A stretch of 64,000 nucleotides of DNA from assembly GCF_021412565.1 (NCBI RefSeq), contig NZ_JAKCLJ010000001.1, forward strand, positions 682,001 to 746,000, in the 5' to 3' direction. Both the position numbers and the translations under genes were made by a program. The stretch is from Shewanella sp. AS1 (GTDB lineage Bacteria > Pseudomonadota > Gammaproteobacteria > Enterobacterales > Shewanellaceae). How positions within the stretch are numbered: the first letter of the stretch is position 1; each line of letters begins with the position of its first letter. Shown here one piece after another: positions 17,009-26,277 of this stretch. Under the pieces are notes generated by a model. It made no database searches. It was not told the origin of the DNA and was given only the letters and a program-made list of their open reading frames with translations.

Positions 17009-19177
17009 TTATTTTAATCCGCGGCGTTTAAGCAGCGCATCTGTGGTTGGCGCTTGACCACGGAAGTTTTGATAGGCTTCCATTGGTGGCACGCTGTTAC
17101 CCACTTCACGGATCGTCTTACGGAACTTCATGCCGATCTCGCGGTTCAGGCCGCCTTGGGTCTGCACATAAGCAAAGGCATCGGCCGCTAAGATCTCGCT
17201 CCACATGTAAGCGTAGTAACTTGCTGAATATCCGCCAGGGAAGGCGTGAGCGAAGTAAGTCGAGCGGTAACGTGGCGGCACGGCAGGAATGTTAATGCCG
17301 TGCTTCTCAAGCGCCTTGGCTTCAAAGCTCGTCACATCCTGCAGCGGTGTGCCAGCAGGCAGAGAGTGCCACTCTAAATCCACTAAGGCGGCAGCCATAT
17401 ATTCTAGGGTATCGAAACCTTGGTTAAAGCTACGTGAGTCCAGTAGTTTTTTCAGCAGATCCGCTGGCAGCACTTCGCCTGTCTGATAATGCTTGGCATA
17501 GTTGGCCAGCACTTCAGGGTGCGCGGCCCAATCTTCCTCAAACGTCGATGGGAACTCGACAAAATCACGAGATACCGCTGTGCCTGCAAGGCTTGGGTAT
17601 TTTACTTTAGAGAACATGCCGTGGGTGCCGTGGCCAAGTTCGTGGAACATAGTGGTCACCTGATCGTAGCTTACAAAGGTCGGCTCGCCATCAGGTGCTT
17701 TCTTGATGTTCATCACGTTAACCACAACTGGCTTCTTGTTTAGCAGTTCTGACTGACCCACAAACGAGCTCATCCAGGCGCCACCACGTTTGCCTTCACG
17801 GGCAAAATAGTCGGCGTAGAAGATGGCCATAGAGGTGCCGTCGGCATCGAACATCTCGTAGGCTTCAACATCTTCATGATACACAGGCAGGTCGGTACGT
17901 GGCTTGAATGTCACACCATAGAGTCTTTCCAAGGTGAAGAACACACCATCTTTAAGCACTCTGTCAAACTCGAAGTAAGGCTTGATTGAGGCCTCATCTA
18001 AGTCATATTTCTCTTTGCGAACCTTCTCGGCATAGAATGCCCAGTCCCATGGCGCCAATTCAAAATCACCGCCGGTTTTGTTGATCATCGCCTGAATGTC
18101 GGCCGCTTCTTTATTGGTGTTCGCCACAACGGCGGGCACCATAGAGCCGAACATCTTATAAACCGCAGCAGGCTCTTTGGCCATTTGTGGTGTCAGGCGG
18201 TAATCCGCCCAGCTGTTGTAACCTAATAGGGCGGCGCGCTCTGAGCGAAGCTGCGCCAGACGAGCCACCAGTGATGCGGTTTCATTTTCCCCAGACAGGC
18301 CACGGTTGGCAGAAGCAGACCAGATGCGCTCACGCAGTTCACGGTTTTCCAGTTTGGCTAGGATAGGCTGACGCGTGGTGTTGGTGATGCTAATAAGGTA
18401 TTTACCTTTGTAGCCTTGTTCCTCGGCATCCGCTTTGGCGGCGCGGATCTCACTCTCTGTTAGACCAGACAGCTCGGCTTCATTGTCAACCACTACGGCG
18501 ATCTCTTTGGTGAGGCGCAGCAGACGCTGAGAAAACTCATTAGTCAGGGTGGATTGCTCTTCGTTCAGTACACGAATTTTGGCTTTTTGATCTTCGGTTA
18601 GCTTGGCGCCAGCCATCACGAAACGCTGATGATACACCTCGATTAAACGCACCTCTTCCTTGGTTAATCCAAGCTGCTCGCGAGTTTGGTACAGGCTGTC
18701 GATACGGTTAAATAGGGCCGCATTGAGGTGGATGTTGTCATTGTGGGCGGCCATCTTAGGCGCCATTTCACCCTGGATTTTACGCAGGGTTGGGTTGCTG
18801 TTCGAGCCGGTCAGATTGTAGAACACGCTCGAAGTACGGCTTAATAGCTCGCCAGCGGTTTCCATCGCCACTATGGTATTAGCAAAAGTGGGGGCATCGC
18901 CGTTGTTGGCTATGGCTAAAATTTCTTGGTAGTGCTGGGCCATGCCCAGTTCTAGCGCAGGCTTAAAATGCTCATCCTTGATGATGGCAAAGTTAGGTGC
19001 CTGATATTGAAGTGTGCTTTTTTTCATCAGTGGGTTCTGGGCGATTTCGGCAGCGGATAAGCTGGCTTGAGCCTGCTGTGAAGTGTTACTTTGGCAACCC
19101 GCTAACAGGAAAGAGGTTGAAAAAGCACCCGCAATGGCAAGTGCAATAAAACTTTTTTTCATTGTTTTATTTTTCAT
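17009..19177 (-). CDS. dcp: Lipid-anchored M3 family metallopeptidase (peptidyl-dipeptidase Dcp)
   Basis: A 722-residue zinc peptidase of family M3. The active-site motif FHELGHGTHGMFS gives the HExxH zinc ligands, with the third ligand in the following helix (DFVEFPSTFEEDW). The C-terminal 'FPGGYSASYYAYMWSEILAADAFAYVQ' and 'GGLNREIGMKFRKTIREVGNS' are typical of Dcp, which removes dipeptides from the C terminus of peptides. Unlike the E. coli cytoplasmic enzyme it has a lipoprotein signal (AGAFSTSFLLAGC), so it should be anchored in the periplasm or outer membrane. GAAGGA precedes the start. It is monocistronic, between two hairpin terminators. Confidence 0.92.
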   Translation of the reverse strand: MKNKTMKKSFIALAIAGAFSTSFLLAGCQSNTSQQAQASLSAAEIAQNPLMKKSTLQYQAPNFAIIKDEHFKPALELGMAQHYQEILAIANNGDAPTFANTIVAMETAGELLSRTSSVFYNLTGSNSNPTLRKIQGEMAPKMAAHNDNIHLNAALFNRIDSLYQTREQLGLTKEEVRLIEVYHQRFVMAGAKLTEDQKAKIRVLNEEQSTLTNEFSQRLLRLTKEIAVVVDNEAELSGLTESEIRAAKADAEEQGYKGKYLISITNTTRQPILAKLENRELRERIWSASANRGLSGENETASLVARLAQLRSERAALLGYNSWADYRLTPQMAKEPAAVYKMFGSMVPAVVANTNKEAADIQAMINKTGGDFELAPWDWAFYAEKVRKEKYDLDEASIKPYFEFDRVLKDGVFFTLERLYGVTFKPRTDLPVYHEDVEAYEMFDADGTSMAIFYADYFAREGKRGGAWMSSFVGQSELLNKKPVVVNVMNIKKAPDGEPTFVSYDQVTTMFHELGHGTHGMFSKVKYPSLAGTAVSRDFVEFPSTFEEDWAAHPEVLANYAKHYQTGEVLPADLLKKLLDSRSFNQGFDTLEYMAAALVDLEWHSLPAGTPLQDVTSFEAKALEKHGINIPAVPPRYRSTYFAHAFPGGYSASYYAYMWSEILAADAFAYVQTQGGLNREIGMKFRKTIREVGNSVPPMEAYQNFRGQAPTTDALLKRRGLK

Positions 19178-19309
19178 TGTTAATTGTGTCCTTCAAATGG
19201 TTATGCTTTTTATTAATTTTTTATATATTTTGGGTGGGCGCCCGACCGTAGCATTTAAGGCTTAAATGAGTCTTAAAATCAGCGGTGACAAGCGGGGCGA
19301 TAGTGCGAA

Positions 19310-19343
19310 TAAAAAGAGCCTGACATGTGTCAGGCTCTTTTGC
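19310..19343 (-). terminator. Terminator of the nine-CXXCH cytochrome gene
   Basis: Stem AAAGAGCCTGAC/GTCAGGCTCTTT followed on the minus strand by TTTTATTCG, about 100 bases after the stop of the cytochrome gene and before dcp. Confidence 0.8.
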
Positions 19344-19441
19344 TTTGCAGGGATATCTCAATTGAGATGATTTACTTTATATCAATTGCTTCATACTCGG
19401 TTGAGTGAGCTTAACTGATTCTTCGTCAGTGTTAGCCAGTC

Positions 19442-21592
19442 TTAGCGAGTGAAGTTATGGTATTTCTCGATACCGAAGCTGCTGCCAGTGTTGTGACAAG
19501 TTGCACAAGACTCTTCTGGCATTTGTGAGTACCAAGCTTCTGTCGACAGATCGTTGATACCAATGCTGATGTAGCCGCCGTTTTGATCCATGTGTGCTTT
19601 AGCTGAGGCATCATTATGACATGCAACACAGTTTGCAGTTACTGGGCTAGTCATCTTGCTGCCTGGCTCAAGAATATATTGAGTAGGCACTTTAGCTAGA
19701 TCAACTGAGCTATCGTGACAAGCCGCACAGCTGGTTTGTGGAGCGATTGCACCAGCACCGTTAGCCTTGCCAGTTTGCTTGTAGCTACCGTCAGCTTGTT
19801 TCTCAACTTCACCAACCAGTGAGCCGTTACCCCAGTGCCAGCCGTGAACCATAGGACCGAAACCGGCACCTACATCGGCAGAAGTACGAGCCATACCGTT
19901 GTCATGACATGCGATACATGCTCTGCCACCTTCATCGAAGGCACCATTCTTGTGGAATGCAGTCGCATCGTTATGACATGTAGTACAGCTGTTGTCATTG
20001 ATCACTTTACGACGTTCAAATTTGCTTTCTGTGGTTGTTACAGGATCCACAGCACCAGAATAAGCGGTAAACGATACGCCCATTGAGCCATCATAGCCAT
20101 TAGCTCTGATACGGTCGCCAGTTTGGCCGCGAACATTACCGTCATAGTTCATCCAACCTTCAGTGCTGAAGCTTACACGTGCAGAAGCAACTAGGTTTGC
20201 ATCAGGGAAGCCAGCAAAGTCGATGTTAGCATCATCATGACATAGCGTCTTAGTGCCGTCGGCATTGTAACCATAGCTGTAGTTACTACGGTTACCTGGA
20301 CGGCCCACTAAAGCCTCTTCTGTTTCAGCATGTAAGTAGTAGCTCGCGTAAACAATAGGTTTAGAGGCATCATAACCTGTTGTGCTAGCTGCATCGTTGT
20401 AGTTATCTTCGATATTAACGATATTTCCGGCAGCATCTTTAACAGTTAGGGTTGAACACCAGCCTGGAGCAGGAGATACAGGTGCAGCATTGCTACCAGC
20501 ATAGTGATCGGCAACTGCAACCACATCGGCCACTCTTTCAGGGGTAGAAATTTCTACTGTGTATTCAGCACGAACTGCTTTTAGCTCGGCAATACCAGAT
20601 TTAGTCTGGTGTAAATTGCGTACATCAGCACCATTGCTTGGCTGAATATTACCTGGAACTCCGCCTGTGTCATGGCAGTCGATACAGCCAGGACCTGCGA
20701 TGTTGATGTTCACAGTGGCGTCAACGTGACAAGAGCTACAGTTCATTACACTGAAGTCTTTAGTGAACTTATCTCTGTGGTTGATGTGGCCAATCTTAGA
20801 AAGGGTATTGGTTGCGTAACCGCCCTCAGAGAAGCCTTCAGCGTTTTTCACACCGCGGCTAACTGAGCCGTGACAGGCCATACAGCCAGCAACGAATTCA
20901 ACTTCACCGTCCATACCTTGAGCTACATATGCTGAGTGTTGATTAGGACTGGTTGAGTAGTCAACGTGACAAGAGTAACAGGCTTCAGTTGCAGTTGAGA
21001 AAGCGCCTTCTGGCTTGTTTACAACGAATCTGGCAGAAGCGGCGATGCCACTTTCTTTATGGCCACCGACAGTCAACCAAACGAGACCTTCAGTGCCAGC
21101 ATTTACACCCGCCATAGGGGCTGTAAACTCATAGTGGCCATCGCCAAGTGCAGTCAGGGTTGCACCTTCAGTATCGGAAGGATTACCTTGTCTATCAAAT
21201 GTACCAAATCCTACTGTGCCACCGATGTGCACGTTATCGGCTACACCATTGATATCAGCTTCGTCACGGTTGTTGATAAAGCCTTTTTCAGTCAATGCTG
21301 AAACTTTACCTTGGGCAGTTCTTAAGCCGTTGATCAGTTCACCATTTTCGTTAGTGACTTCAAACTCATAAGTGATTTGACCTTCACCTAAGGTGTAGTT
21401 GATCACATTAACATTTGTTTCAGCAGAAGTGCTAACAGCTGGTGGAGTCCAAGAATCCCCCGGTGTACCAGCAACGCCGTCTACGCCGTCAACGCCATCT
21501 TTTCCGTCTTCACCAGTACAGCCAACCAATGCGCCTGCCAGAGTAGCAGCGATCACAAAGGACAGCTTTTTAGATGTAAAAATTTTCATCAT
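19442..21592 (-). CDS. Outer-membrane multiheme c-type cytochrome, OmcA/MtrC family (9 CXXCH)
   Basis: A 716-residue lipoprotein starting at the ATG at 21592, supported by GGAG three bases upstream. The signal ends in the lipobox LVGC and is followed by a collagen-like Gly-Asp linker (GEDGKDGVDGVDG), as in MtrC. It has four heme motifs in the first heme domain (CYSCH, CMACH, CSSCH, CIDCH), a beta-rich middle region, and five in the second heme domain (CTTCH, CIACH, CAACH, CVACH, CATCH). Family members normally carry ten or more. Two further cysteines (GWCS and TLCHDD) may form the disulfide usual for domain III. It probably sits on the cell surface and reduces extracellular acceptors. It is monocistronic and distant from the mtr locus. 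Confidence 0.88.
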   Translation of the reverse strand: MMKIFTSKKLSFVIAATLAGALVGCTGEDGKDGVDGVDGVAGTPGDSWTPPAVSTSAETNVNVINYTLGEGQITYEFEVTNENGELINGLRTAQGKVSALTEKGFINNRDEADINGVADNVHIGGTVGFGTFDRQGNPSDTEGATLTALGDGHYEFTAPMAGVNAGTEGLVWLTVGGHKESGIAASARFVVNKPEGAFSTATEACYSCHVDYSTSPNQHSAYVAQGMDGEVEFVAGCMACHGSVSRGVKNAEGFSEGGYATNTLSKIGHINHRDKFTKDFSVMNCSSCHVDATVNINIAGPGCIDCHDTGGVPGNIQPSNGADVRNLHQTKSGIAELKAVRAEYTVEISTPERVADVVAVADHYAGSNAAPVSPAPGWCSTLTVKDAAGNIVNIEDNYNDAASTTGYDASKPIVYASYYLHAETEEALVGRPGNRSNYSYGYNADGTKTLCHDDANIDFAGFPDANLVASARVSFSTEGWMNYDGNVRGQTGDRIRANGYDGSMGVSFTAYSGAVDPVTTTESKFERRKVINDNSCTTCHNDATAFHKNGAFDEGGRACIACHDNGMARTSADVGAGFGPMVHGWHWGNGSLVGEVEKQADGSYKQTGKANGAGAIAPQTSCAACHDSSVDLAKVPTQYILEPGSKMTSPVTANCVACHNDASAKAHMDQNGGYISIGINDLSTEAWYSQMPEESCATCHNTGSSFGIEKYHNFTR

Positions 21593-22171
21593 TTTCTCCA
21601 ATTGATCCAATATGTTGAGCGATAGGTTGCGGCGCTAAGTCTTGCAGGGGATCATCAGCTAAGAACCCATCGTTATTTTTGTATCGGATACACGTTATTT
21701 TTTATGTTGAGCACTCATCAATTTGCTCAAGGTTGAGTCTACTGTTAAAAGTGTGTGTATTTTTTGATACAAGTCTCAATAGGAAGTATCCATTTAGAGG
21801 TATATCGCATTTTTGTTATCTTTTTGTTCTTAAGAAAAATCTTATAAAACAATAATTAAGGTTGAGTTAAGTTTGCGGTAACACTTGCGTAACAATGAGC
21901 TGTGATAAAGGAGAAAGGCCAAGTTTTGGGCCCCTCTTTATGGGAAAGGAACAGGCGAGAAATTGGAGGGAAAAATCTACCTTGTTAACAATGAGTTTAT
22001 ATCTGCTTACTTATAGATGTTTATGTCGAGAGATATGTGTTCAGCGCCAAGCGAAACCACTTAATGATGAAATAAGCGGGGTTGGGCTACGTTTCCCTTA
22101 ATAGAAAATGATAAACTTTTGCCGCTTATTTAAGGTGACGTTTTCTATTTACAGTGATTAAGGGACAGCTC
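21593..22171. other. Divergent intergenic region between the cytochrome gene and tdk
   Basis: About 580 bases, AT-rich with several T runs. An inverted repeat TAGAAAA (22102-22108) / TTTTCTA (22141-22147) brackets the tdk leader. No clear operator and no ORF with coding character were seen; the open frame at 21895-22101 has no family resemblance and poor codon character. Confidence 0.5.
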
Positions 22172-22750
22172 TTGGCGCAACTCTACTTTTATTATTCGGC
22201 AATGAATGCCGGTAAATCGACCTCATTGTTACAATCTTCCTATAACTACCGTGAGCGCGGTATGAATACCTTGGTGATGACAGCCTCCATAGACGACAGA
22301 TACGGCGTCGGTAAGGTGGCCTCGCGCATTGGTATCGAAACCGAGGCGCAGGTGTTCAGTGCCAACGATGACTTAGCCCAGATGGTAGCCGCCGAGTTAG
22401 CCAAGGCGCCGCTGCACTGTATTTTGATCGATGAATCGCAGTTTCTCAGTAAAGCTCAGGTGAAGCAGCTTACCTATGTGGTGGATATTTTAGATATCCC
22501 TGTGCTTTGCTATGGCCTTAAAACTGACTTCCAGGGCGAGCTGTTTAGCGGCAGTCAATATCTGTTGGCCTGGGCCGATAAGCTGGTGGAGCTGAAAACC
22601 ATCTGTCATTGTGGTCGTAAGGCGAACATGGTGGTGCGATTAGATGGTGAGGGCAAGCCGATGAAAGAGGGTGAGCAGGTGGCAATAGGCGGTAACGAAA
22701 GTTACGAGTCCGTTTGTCGTAAACATTTTCGCGCCCACCTTTGGGACTAG
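22172..22750 (+). CDS. tdk: Thymidine kinase
   Basis: A 192-residue type II thymidine kinase that phosphorylates thymidine (and deoxyuridine) with ATP in the salvage pathway. It has the P-loop [13 protein letters not shown], the lid/Walker B '[10 protein letters not shown]', the substrate loop '[25 protein letters not shown]', and a zinc site from CHCG and the later CRKH. The start is taken as the TTG at 22172 ([15 protein letters not shown]), as in related enzymes, with AGGGA seven bases upstream. An in-frame GTG 18 bases earlier has no ribosome-binding site. It stands alone, convergent with the solute-binding protein. Confidence 0.95.
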   Translation: MAQLYFYYSAMNAGKSTSLLQSSYNYRERGMNTLVMTASIDDRYGVGKVASRIGIETEAQVFSANDDLAQMVAAELAKAPLHCILIDESQFLSKAQVKQLTYVVDILDIPVLCYGLKTDFQGELFSGSQYLLAWADKLVELKTICHCGRKANMVVRLDGEGKPMKEGEQVAIGGNESYESVCRKHFRAHLWD

Positions 22751-22767
22751 GGCGTTTAGCTTAAGGC

Positions 22768-23559
22768 TTATTGAGGCTGAATGCTGAACCACTTCTGATA
22801 CAGACGCTGGATCTCACCTCGACTCTTTAGCCGATTCAGCGCTTGATTCAGACGAGCACTCAGTTGTGTATTGCCTTTTTTTACCGCAATGGCGACCGGC
22901 GTGCCTGGATAGTCGGCAAAGGGCAGCATTCTGATTTTCAGTCCCAGCTGCTTGGCTAAGTAAAAGCCAACAGCCTTGGGCATGATGGCAGCGGCCACCT
23001 TACCTGAGGCCAGCAGCATCATTGAGTCACTCTTACTGTGAGTGACTATGAGGCGATAATCAAACAAGCTGCCGCTCTCCTTTAACTTATTCTCGATAAA
23101 AGAGTGCTTGTCTCCTGCGATCCGCTGATTGGTTAGGTCACTCAGGTCAAGGATTTGTGTCTCGGCCAGAACAAAAATGGCATCTTTTCTGAAGTAATAG
23201 GGCAGTGAAAAGTCAAATAGCTGTTTGCGAATGGGGCTGATCTCCATGCCGACGATAAAGTCGCTCTGCTCCGTCCTGAGTTCGTTAAGCACGTTTTCCC
23301 ATTGATTCTGTCTAAATTCAAATTGCTGATTAAGCTCAGCCATTAAGGCTCTGGCGACATCGGCATCGAAACCTGTCACCTGCTGCTTTTCAGAAAATTG
23401 GTAAGGTGGAAAACCTAAAGAGATGCCGCAGATAAGGGGAGTGGCGCTATCTTGCCTCAGGCTTTCATCCGGTAACTGGCCCAGCTCCTTGGCTGTGGTT
23501 GTTCCTGAACAAAAAATAAGCAAAAATGCCAGCAGGGCAAAGATGAGTGAGGGTTTCAA
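22768..23559 (-). CDS. Periplasmic solute-binding protein, family 3 (orphan)
   Basis: A 263-residue protein with a signal peptide (LIFALLAFLLIFCSG) and one SBP_bac_3 domain. The entry motif 'LICGISLGFPPYQFSEKQQVTGFDADVARALMAEL' and 'DFIVGMEISPIRKQLFDFSLPYYFRKDAIFV' are typical of amino-acid-binding proteins of ABC transporters. No permease or ATPase gene is adjacent, so it may feed a transporter encoded elsewhere or act as a sensor domain protein. The ligand is unknown. It ends 17 bases from the tdk stop on the opposite strand. Confidence 0.8.
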   Translation of the reverse strand: MKPSLIFALLAFLLIFCSGTTTAKELGQLPDESLRQDSATPLICGISLGFPPYQFSEKQQVTGFDADVARALMAELNQQFEFRQNQWENVLNELRTEQSDFIVGMEISPIRKQLFDFSLPYYFRKDAIFVLAETQILDLSDLTNQRIAGDKHSFIENKLKESGSLFDYRLIVTHSKSDSMMLLASGKVAAAIMPKAVGFYLAKQLGLKIRMLPFADYPGTPVAIAVKKGNTQLSARLNQALNRLKSRGEIQRLYQKWFSIQPQ

Positions 23560-23727
23560 ATGGATTGTTCTCCTTACTTTTGATGCCTAAGACAAATCGA
23601 GTATTCACAGAAGTCTATCATTAGCAGATGATGAATTAACAGGTGCTGAATTAATAGATTAAGTCGGCCTCAAAGCCTCTATCATAGATGATACTCACGC
23701 TTTAGTGGGAGGCGCTAACGCTTCGAT

Positions 23728-23762
23728 AAAAAATGCCGCGCCAGAATGACGCGGTATTTTTA
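23728..23762 (-). terminator. Terminator of the liu operon
   Basis: Minus-strand stem AATACCGCG/CGCGGCATT followed by TTTTTTATCG, about 60 bases after the scoB stop. Confidence 0.8.
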
Positions 23763-23816
23763 TTACGAGCTGAAGGGACTATTCAGCATTTACAAGCATT
23801 TATATAAGGTGGGGCG

Positions 23817-24473
23817 TTATAGCTGCATCTCTGGCACGTGCTCAGGCACGATAAGCTTGCCAGCCGTTTTGCTCACTATTTCTTCCACGCTGACGCCGGG
23901 AGCGCGCTCTAGCAGATGAAATGCGCCGTCCTTAATTTCGAGGAACGCCAGATCTGTCAGTACCCGCTTGATGCAGCCAAAGCCGGTCAGGGGCAGTTCG
24001 CACAGTGGCAGGAGTTTAGAGTTGCCATGCTTATCGGCGTGCATCATAGTCACGATAATATTTTCGGCACCGGCGACCAGATCCATGGCGCCACCCATGC
24101 CTTTAATTAGCTTGCCTGGGATCATCCAGGAGGCGATTGAACCTTGCACATCCACCTCGAAAGCGCCCAGCACAGTTAAGTCCACATGGCCGCCACGGAT
24201 CATGGCAAAGCTCTCTGCCGATGAGAAGAAAGATGCGCCGGGTACTGTGGTCACAGTCTGCTTGCCTGCGTTGATAAGGTCGGCGTCGATCGTCTCTTCG
24301 GTGGGAAACTCGCCCATCCCCAGCAAGCCGTTTTCCGATTGCAGCATCACCTGCATTCCTTTTGGAATATAGTTAGCCACTAAGGTTGGAATACCTATGC
24401 CTAAGTTAACATAGTAACCATCTTGCAGTTCCTGAGCGACACGTTGCGCCAGTTGATCTCTTGATAATGCCAT
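23817..24473 (-). CDS. scoB: 3-oxoacid CoA-transferase subunit B
   Basis: The 218-residue beta subunit of a succinyl-CoA:3-ketoacid (acetoacetate) CoA-transferase. The catalytic glutamate lies in the family motif SENGLLGMG, and 'GIGIPTLVANYIPKGM' and 'GGAMDLVAGAENIIVTMMH' are characteristic. With subunit A it activates acetoacetate to acetoacetyl-CoA at the expense of succinyl-CoA. It is the last gene of the liu operon, immediately after the HMG-CoA lyase step that releases acetoacetate, so its role in finishing leucine breakdown is clear from context. It starts 11 bases after the scoA stop. Confidence 0.93.
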   Translation of the reverse strand: MALSRDQLAQRVAQELQDGYYVNLGIGIPTLVANYIPKGMQVMLQSENGLLGMGEFPTEETIDADLINAGKQTVTTVPGASFFSSAESFAMIRGGHVDLTVLGAFEVDVQGSIASWMIPGKLIKGMGGAMDLVAGAENIIVTMMHADKHGNSKLLPLCELPLTGFGCIKRVLTDLAFLEIKDGAFHLLERAPGVSVEEIVSKTAGKLIVPEHVPEMQL

Positions 24474-24484
24474 AGTGTCAGCTC

Positions 24485-25189
24485 CTATTGACTCGCCTTG
24501 ACGGTGCGCTGCTCGATGCGCTTCTCGAATGTGCCTTGAATGATGCGATCCACATAGATCCCTGGGGTGTGGATATGATCAGGATCCAGTTCACCCGGCT
24601 CAACAATGTGTTCGGCTTCGACAACAGTGATCTTACCTGCGGTAGCCATCATTGGGTTGAAGTTGGCGGCTGTTTTACGGAACACCAGGTTGCCCATGGT
24701 ATCGGCCTTCCAGGCGCGTACTAAGGCGAAATCGGCTTTCAGTGCCTGTTCCAGCACATAGTGGCGACCATCGATCTCGCGGGTCTCCTTGCCTTCGGCA
24801 ACCGGCGTGCCGTAGCCTGTGGCGGTGAAGAAAGCGGGGATACCGGCGCCGCCGGCGCGGATTTTTTCCGCCAGCGTGCCCTGAGGAGTCAAGATCACAT
24901 TGAGTTCGCCCGAGAGCATCTGCTGCTCAAAGGTGGCGTTCTCGCCTACATAAGAGGCGATCATAGTGCTGATTTGGCGGCTCTTTAACAGTAAGCCCAG
25001 ACCAAAATCATCCACACCTGCGTTATTTGAGATGGCGGTGAGGCCCTTGGCGCCGGTTTTCACCATCTGGGCGATTAAGCCTTCCGGGATACCGCATAAG
25101 CCAAAGCCACCGACCATGACGGTCATATTATCTTCCAGGCCAGCCAAGGCTTCATCATAGCTGGCGACCAGTTTGTTGAGTCCTGCCAT
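24485..25189 (-). CDS. scoA: 3-oxoacid CoA-transferase subunit A
   Basis: The 234-residue alpha subunit of the acetoacetate CoA-transferase. The glycine-rich CoA-binding region '[16 protein letters not shown]' and '[13 protein letters not shown]' near the N terminus identify the family, as does '[25 protein letters not shown]'. It works as a complex with the adjacent subunit B. The spacer before it, after liuE, is 197 bases and filled with short tandem repeats, unlike the tight junctions elsewhere in the operon. Confidence 0.93.
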   Translation of the reverse strand: MAGLNKLVASYDEALAGLEDNMTVMVGGFGLCGIPEGLIAQMVKTGAKGLTAISNNAGVDDFGLGLLLKSRQISTMIASYVGENATFEQQMLSGELNVILTPQGTLAEKIRAGGAGIPAFFTATGYGTPVAEGKETREIDGRHYVLEQALKADFALVRAWKADTMGNLVFRKTAANFNPMMATAGKITVVEAEHIVEPGELDPDHIHTPGIYVDRIIQGTFEKRIEQRTVKASQ

Positions 25190-25270
25190 TGTTATTCTCT
25201 CCTTTTATTGGGCATGGCTTGGGTCGCCATTTCCCCTTATATCTGTTTACGCTTTGCACTCTTTTATATA

Positions 25271-25330
25271 CAGAGGTTTTGTTTACAGAAGCTTCGTTTA
25301 TAGATGCTTCGTTTACTGACGTTCTGCTTA
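25271..25330 (+). repeat. 15-bp tandem array, four copies, between liuE and scoA
   Basis: Four adjacent 15-base units: cagaggttttgttta, cagaagcttcgttta, tagatgcttcgttta, ctgacgttctgctta. The middle two differ at three positions; the outer two have diverged further. Confidence 0.8.
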
Positions 25331-25338
25331 ATCTCTTT

Positions 25339-25387
25339 GAGCTACGAGCTACGAGCTACGAGCTTCGAGCAACGGGTTACGAGCTAC
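25339..25387 (+). repeat. 7-bp tandem array, seven copies, ending on the liuE stop codon
   Basis: Seven heptads: three perfect gagctac, then gagcttc, gagcaac, gggttac, and a final gagctac. The last base of the array (25387) is the first base of the complement of the liuE TAG. Confidence 0.85.
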
Positions 25388-26277
25388 TAGCTTAACGCCA
25401 GGGCGACTTTAGAGGCGCTGTCTCTGCCCAGTTCGCGGCTGATGGTGTTGCCTGCTTCAATTAGACGGTTAAGGTCGACCCCGGTTTCAATGCCCAAGCC
25501 ATGAAGCATATAGACCAGATCTTCTGTGGCCAGATTACCCGAAGCGCCTTTAGCGTAGGGGCAGCCGCCCAGACCGGCGACTGAGCTGTCAATCACGCTG
25601 ACGCCAGTTTCCAGACAGGCGAGAATATTGGCCAGAGCCTGACCGTAAGTGTCGTGAAAGTGCAGCGCCAGTTTATCGACGGGCACTAACTTAGCCACGG
25701 CTTCAACCATCTTACGGGCCTTGTCCGGTGTGCCAACGCCTATGGTGTCACCTAATGAGATCTCATAGCAGCCCAGCTTGTAAAGCAGATCTGCCACTCG
25801 GGCGACTTCACTGACAGCAATGTCGCCCTCATAGGGACATCCCAGCACGCAGGAGACATAACCGCGCACCTTAACATTTTTCGCCTTGGCCGCCGCCATC
25901 ACGGGCTCGAAGCGCGCGATCGACTCTTCAATCGAGCAGTTGATATTGCGCTGGCTGAAACTCTCTGATGCCGCACCGAAGATGGCGACTTCATCTGCGC
26001 TCGCCTCAAGTGCCAGTTCCAGCCCTTTGAGGTTGGGGGTCAGGGCGCTGTAGGTGACGCCGGGGCGCTTATTGAGGCGGCGAAAGATATCGCCAGAATC
26101 GGCCATCTGCGGCACCCACTTGGGTGATACAAAGCTGCCCGCTTCGATGCGAGTCAGCCCCGCATCGCTCAGCTGCTCAATCAAGGTGAGTTTCGCCTCG
26201 GTAGAGACGGCCACCTCATTTTGCAGGCCATCGCGTGCACCCACCTCAAACAGACTGACTCGACTTGGATAGGACAT
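25387..26277 (-). CDS. liuE: Hydroxymethylglutaryl-CoA lyase
   Basis: A 296-residue TIM-barrel lyase that splits 3-hydroxy-3-methylglutaryl-CoA to acetoacetate and acetyl-CoA, the end of the leucine pathway. Signatures include the N-terminal '[12 protein letters not shown]' with catalytic Arg-Asp, 'CVLGCPYEG', the metal-binding '[14 protein letters not shown]', and the cysteine loop '[14 protein letters not shown]' near the C terminus. The start overlaps the stop of the carboxylase alpha subunit (TAATG), showing translational coupling. A seven-copy heptad array begins right at its stop codon. Confidence 0.96.
   Translation of the reverse strand: MSYPSRVSLFEVGARDGLQNEVAVSTEAKLTLIEQLSDAGLTRIEAGSFVSPKWVPQMADSGDIFRRLNKRPGVTYSALTPNLKGLELALEASADEVAIFGAASESFSQRNINCSIEESIARFEPVMAAAKAKNVKVRGYVSCVLGCPYEGDIAVSEVARVADLLYKLGCYEISLGDTIGVGTPDKARKMVEAVAKLVPVDKLALHFHDTYGQALANILACLETGVSVIDSSVAGLGGCPYAKGASGNLATEDLVYMLHGLGIETGVDLNRLIEAGNTISRELGRDSASKVALALS

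Noticed and set aside
25339..25387. CRISPR-like array
   Set aside because: The units are 7 bp with no spacers, no leader and no cas genes nearby; it is a simple tandem repeat.
25189..25395. 68-residue plus-strand ORF with pentapeptide-like pattern
   Set aside because: The apparent pentapeptide rhythm is produced by the 15-bp and 7-bp DNA repeats; it overlaps the scoA start and has no other support.
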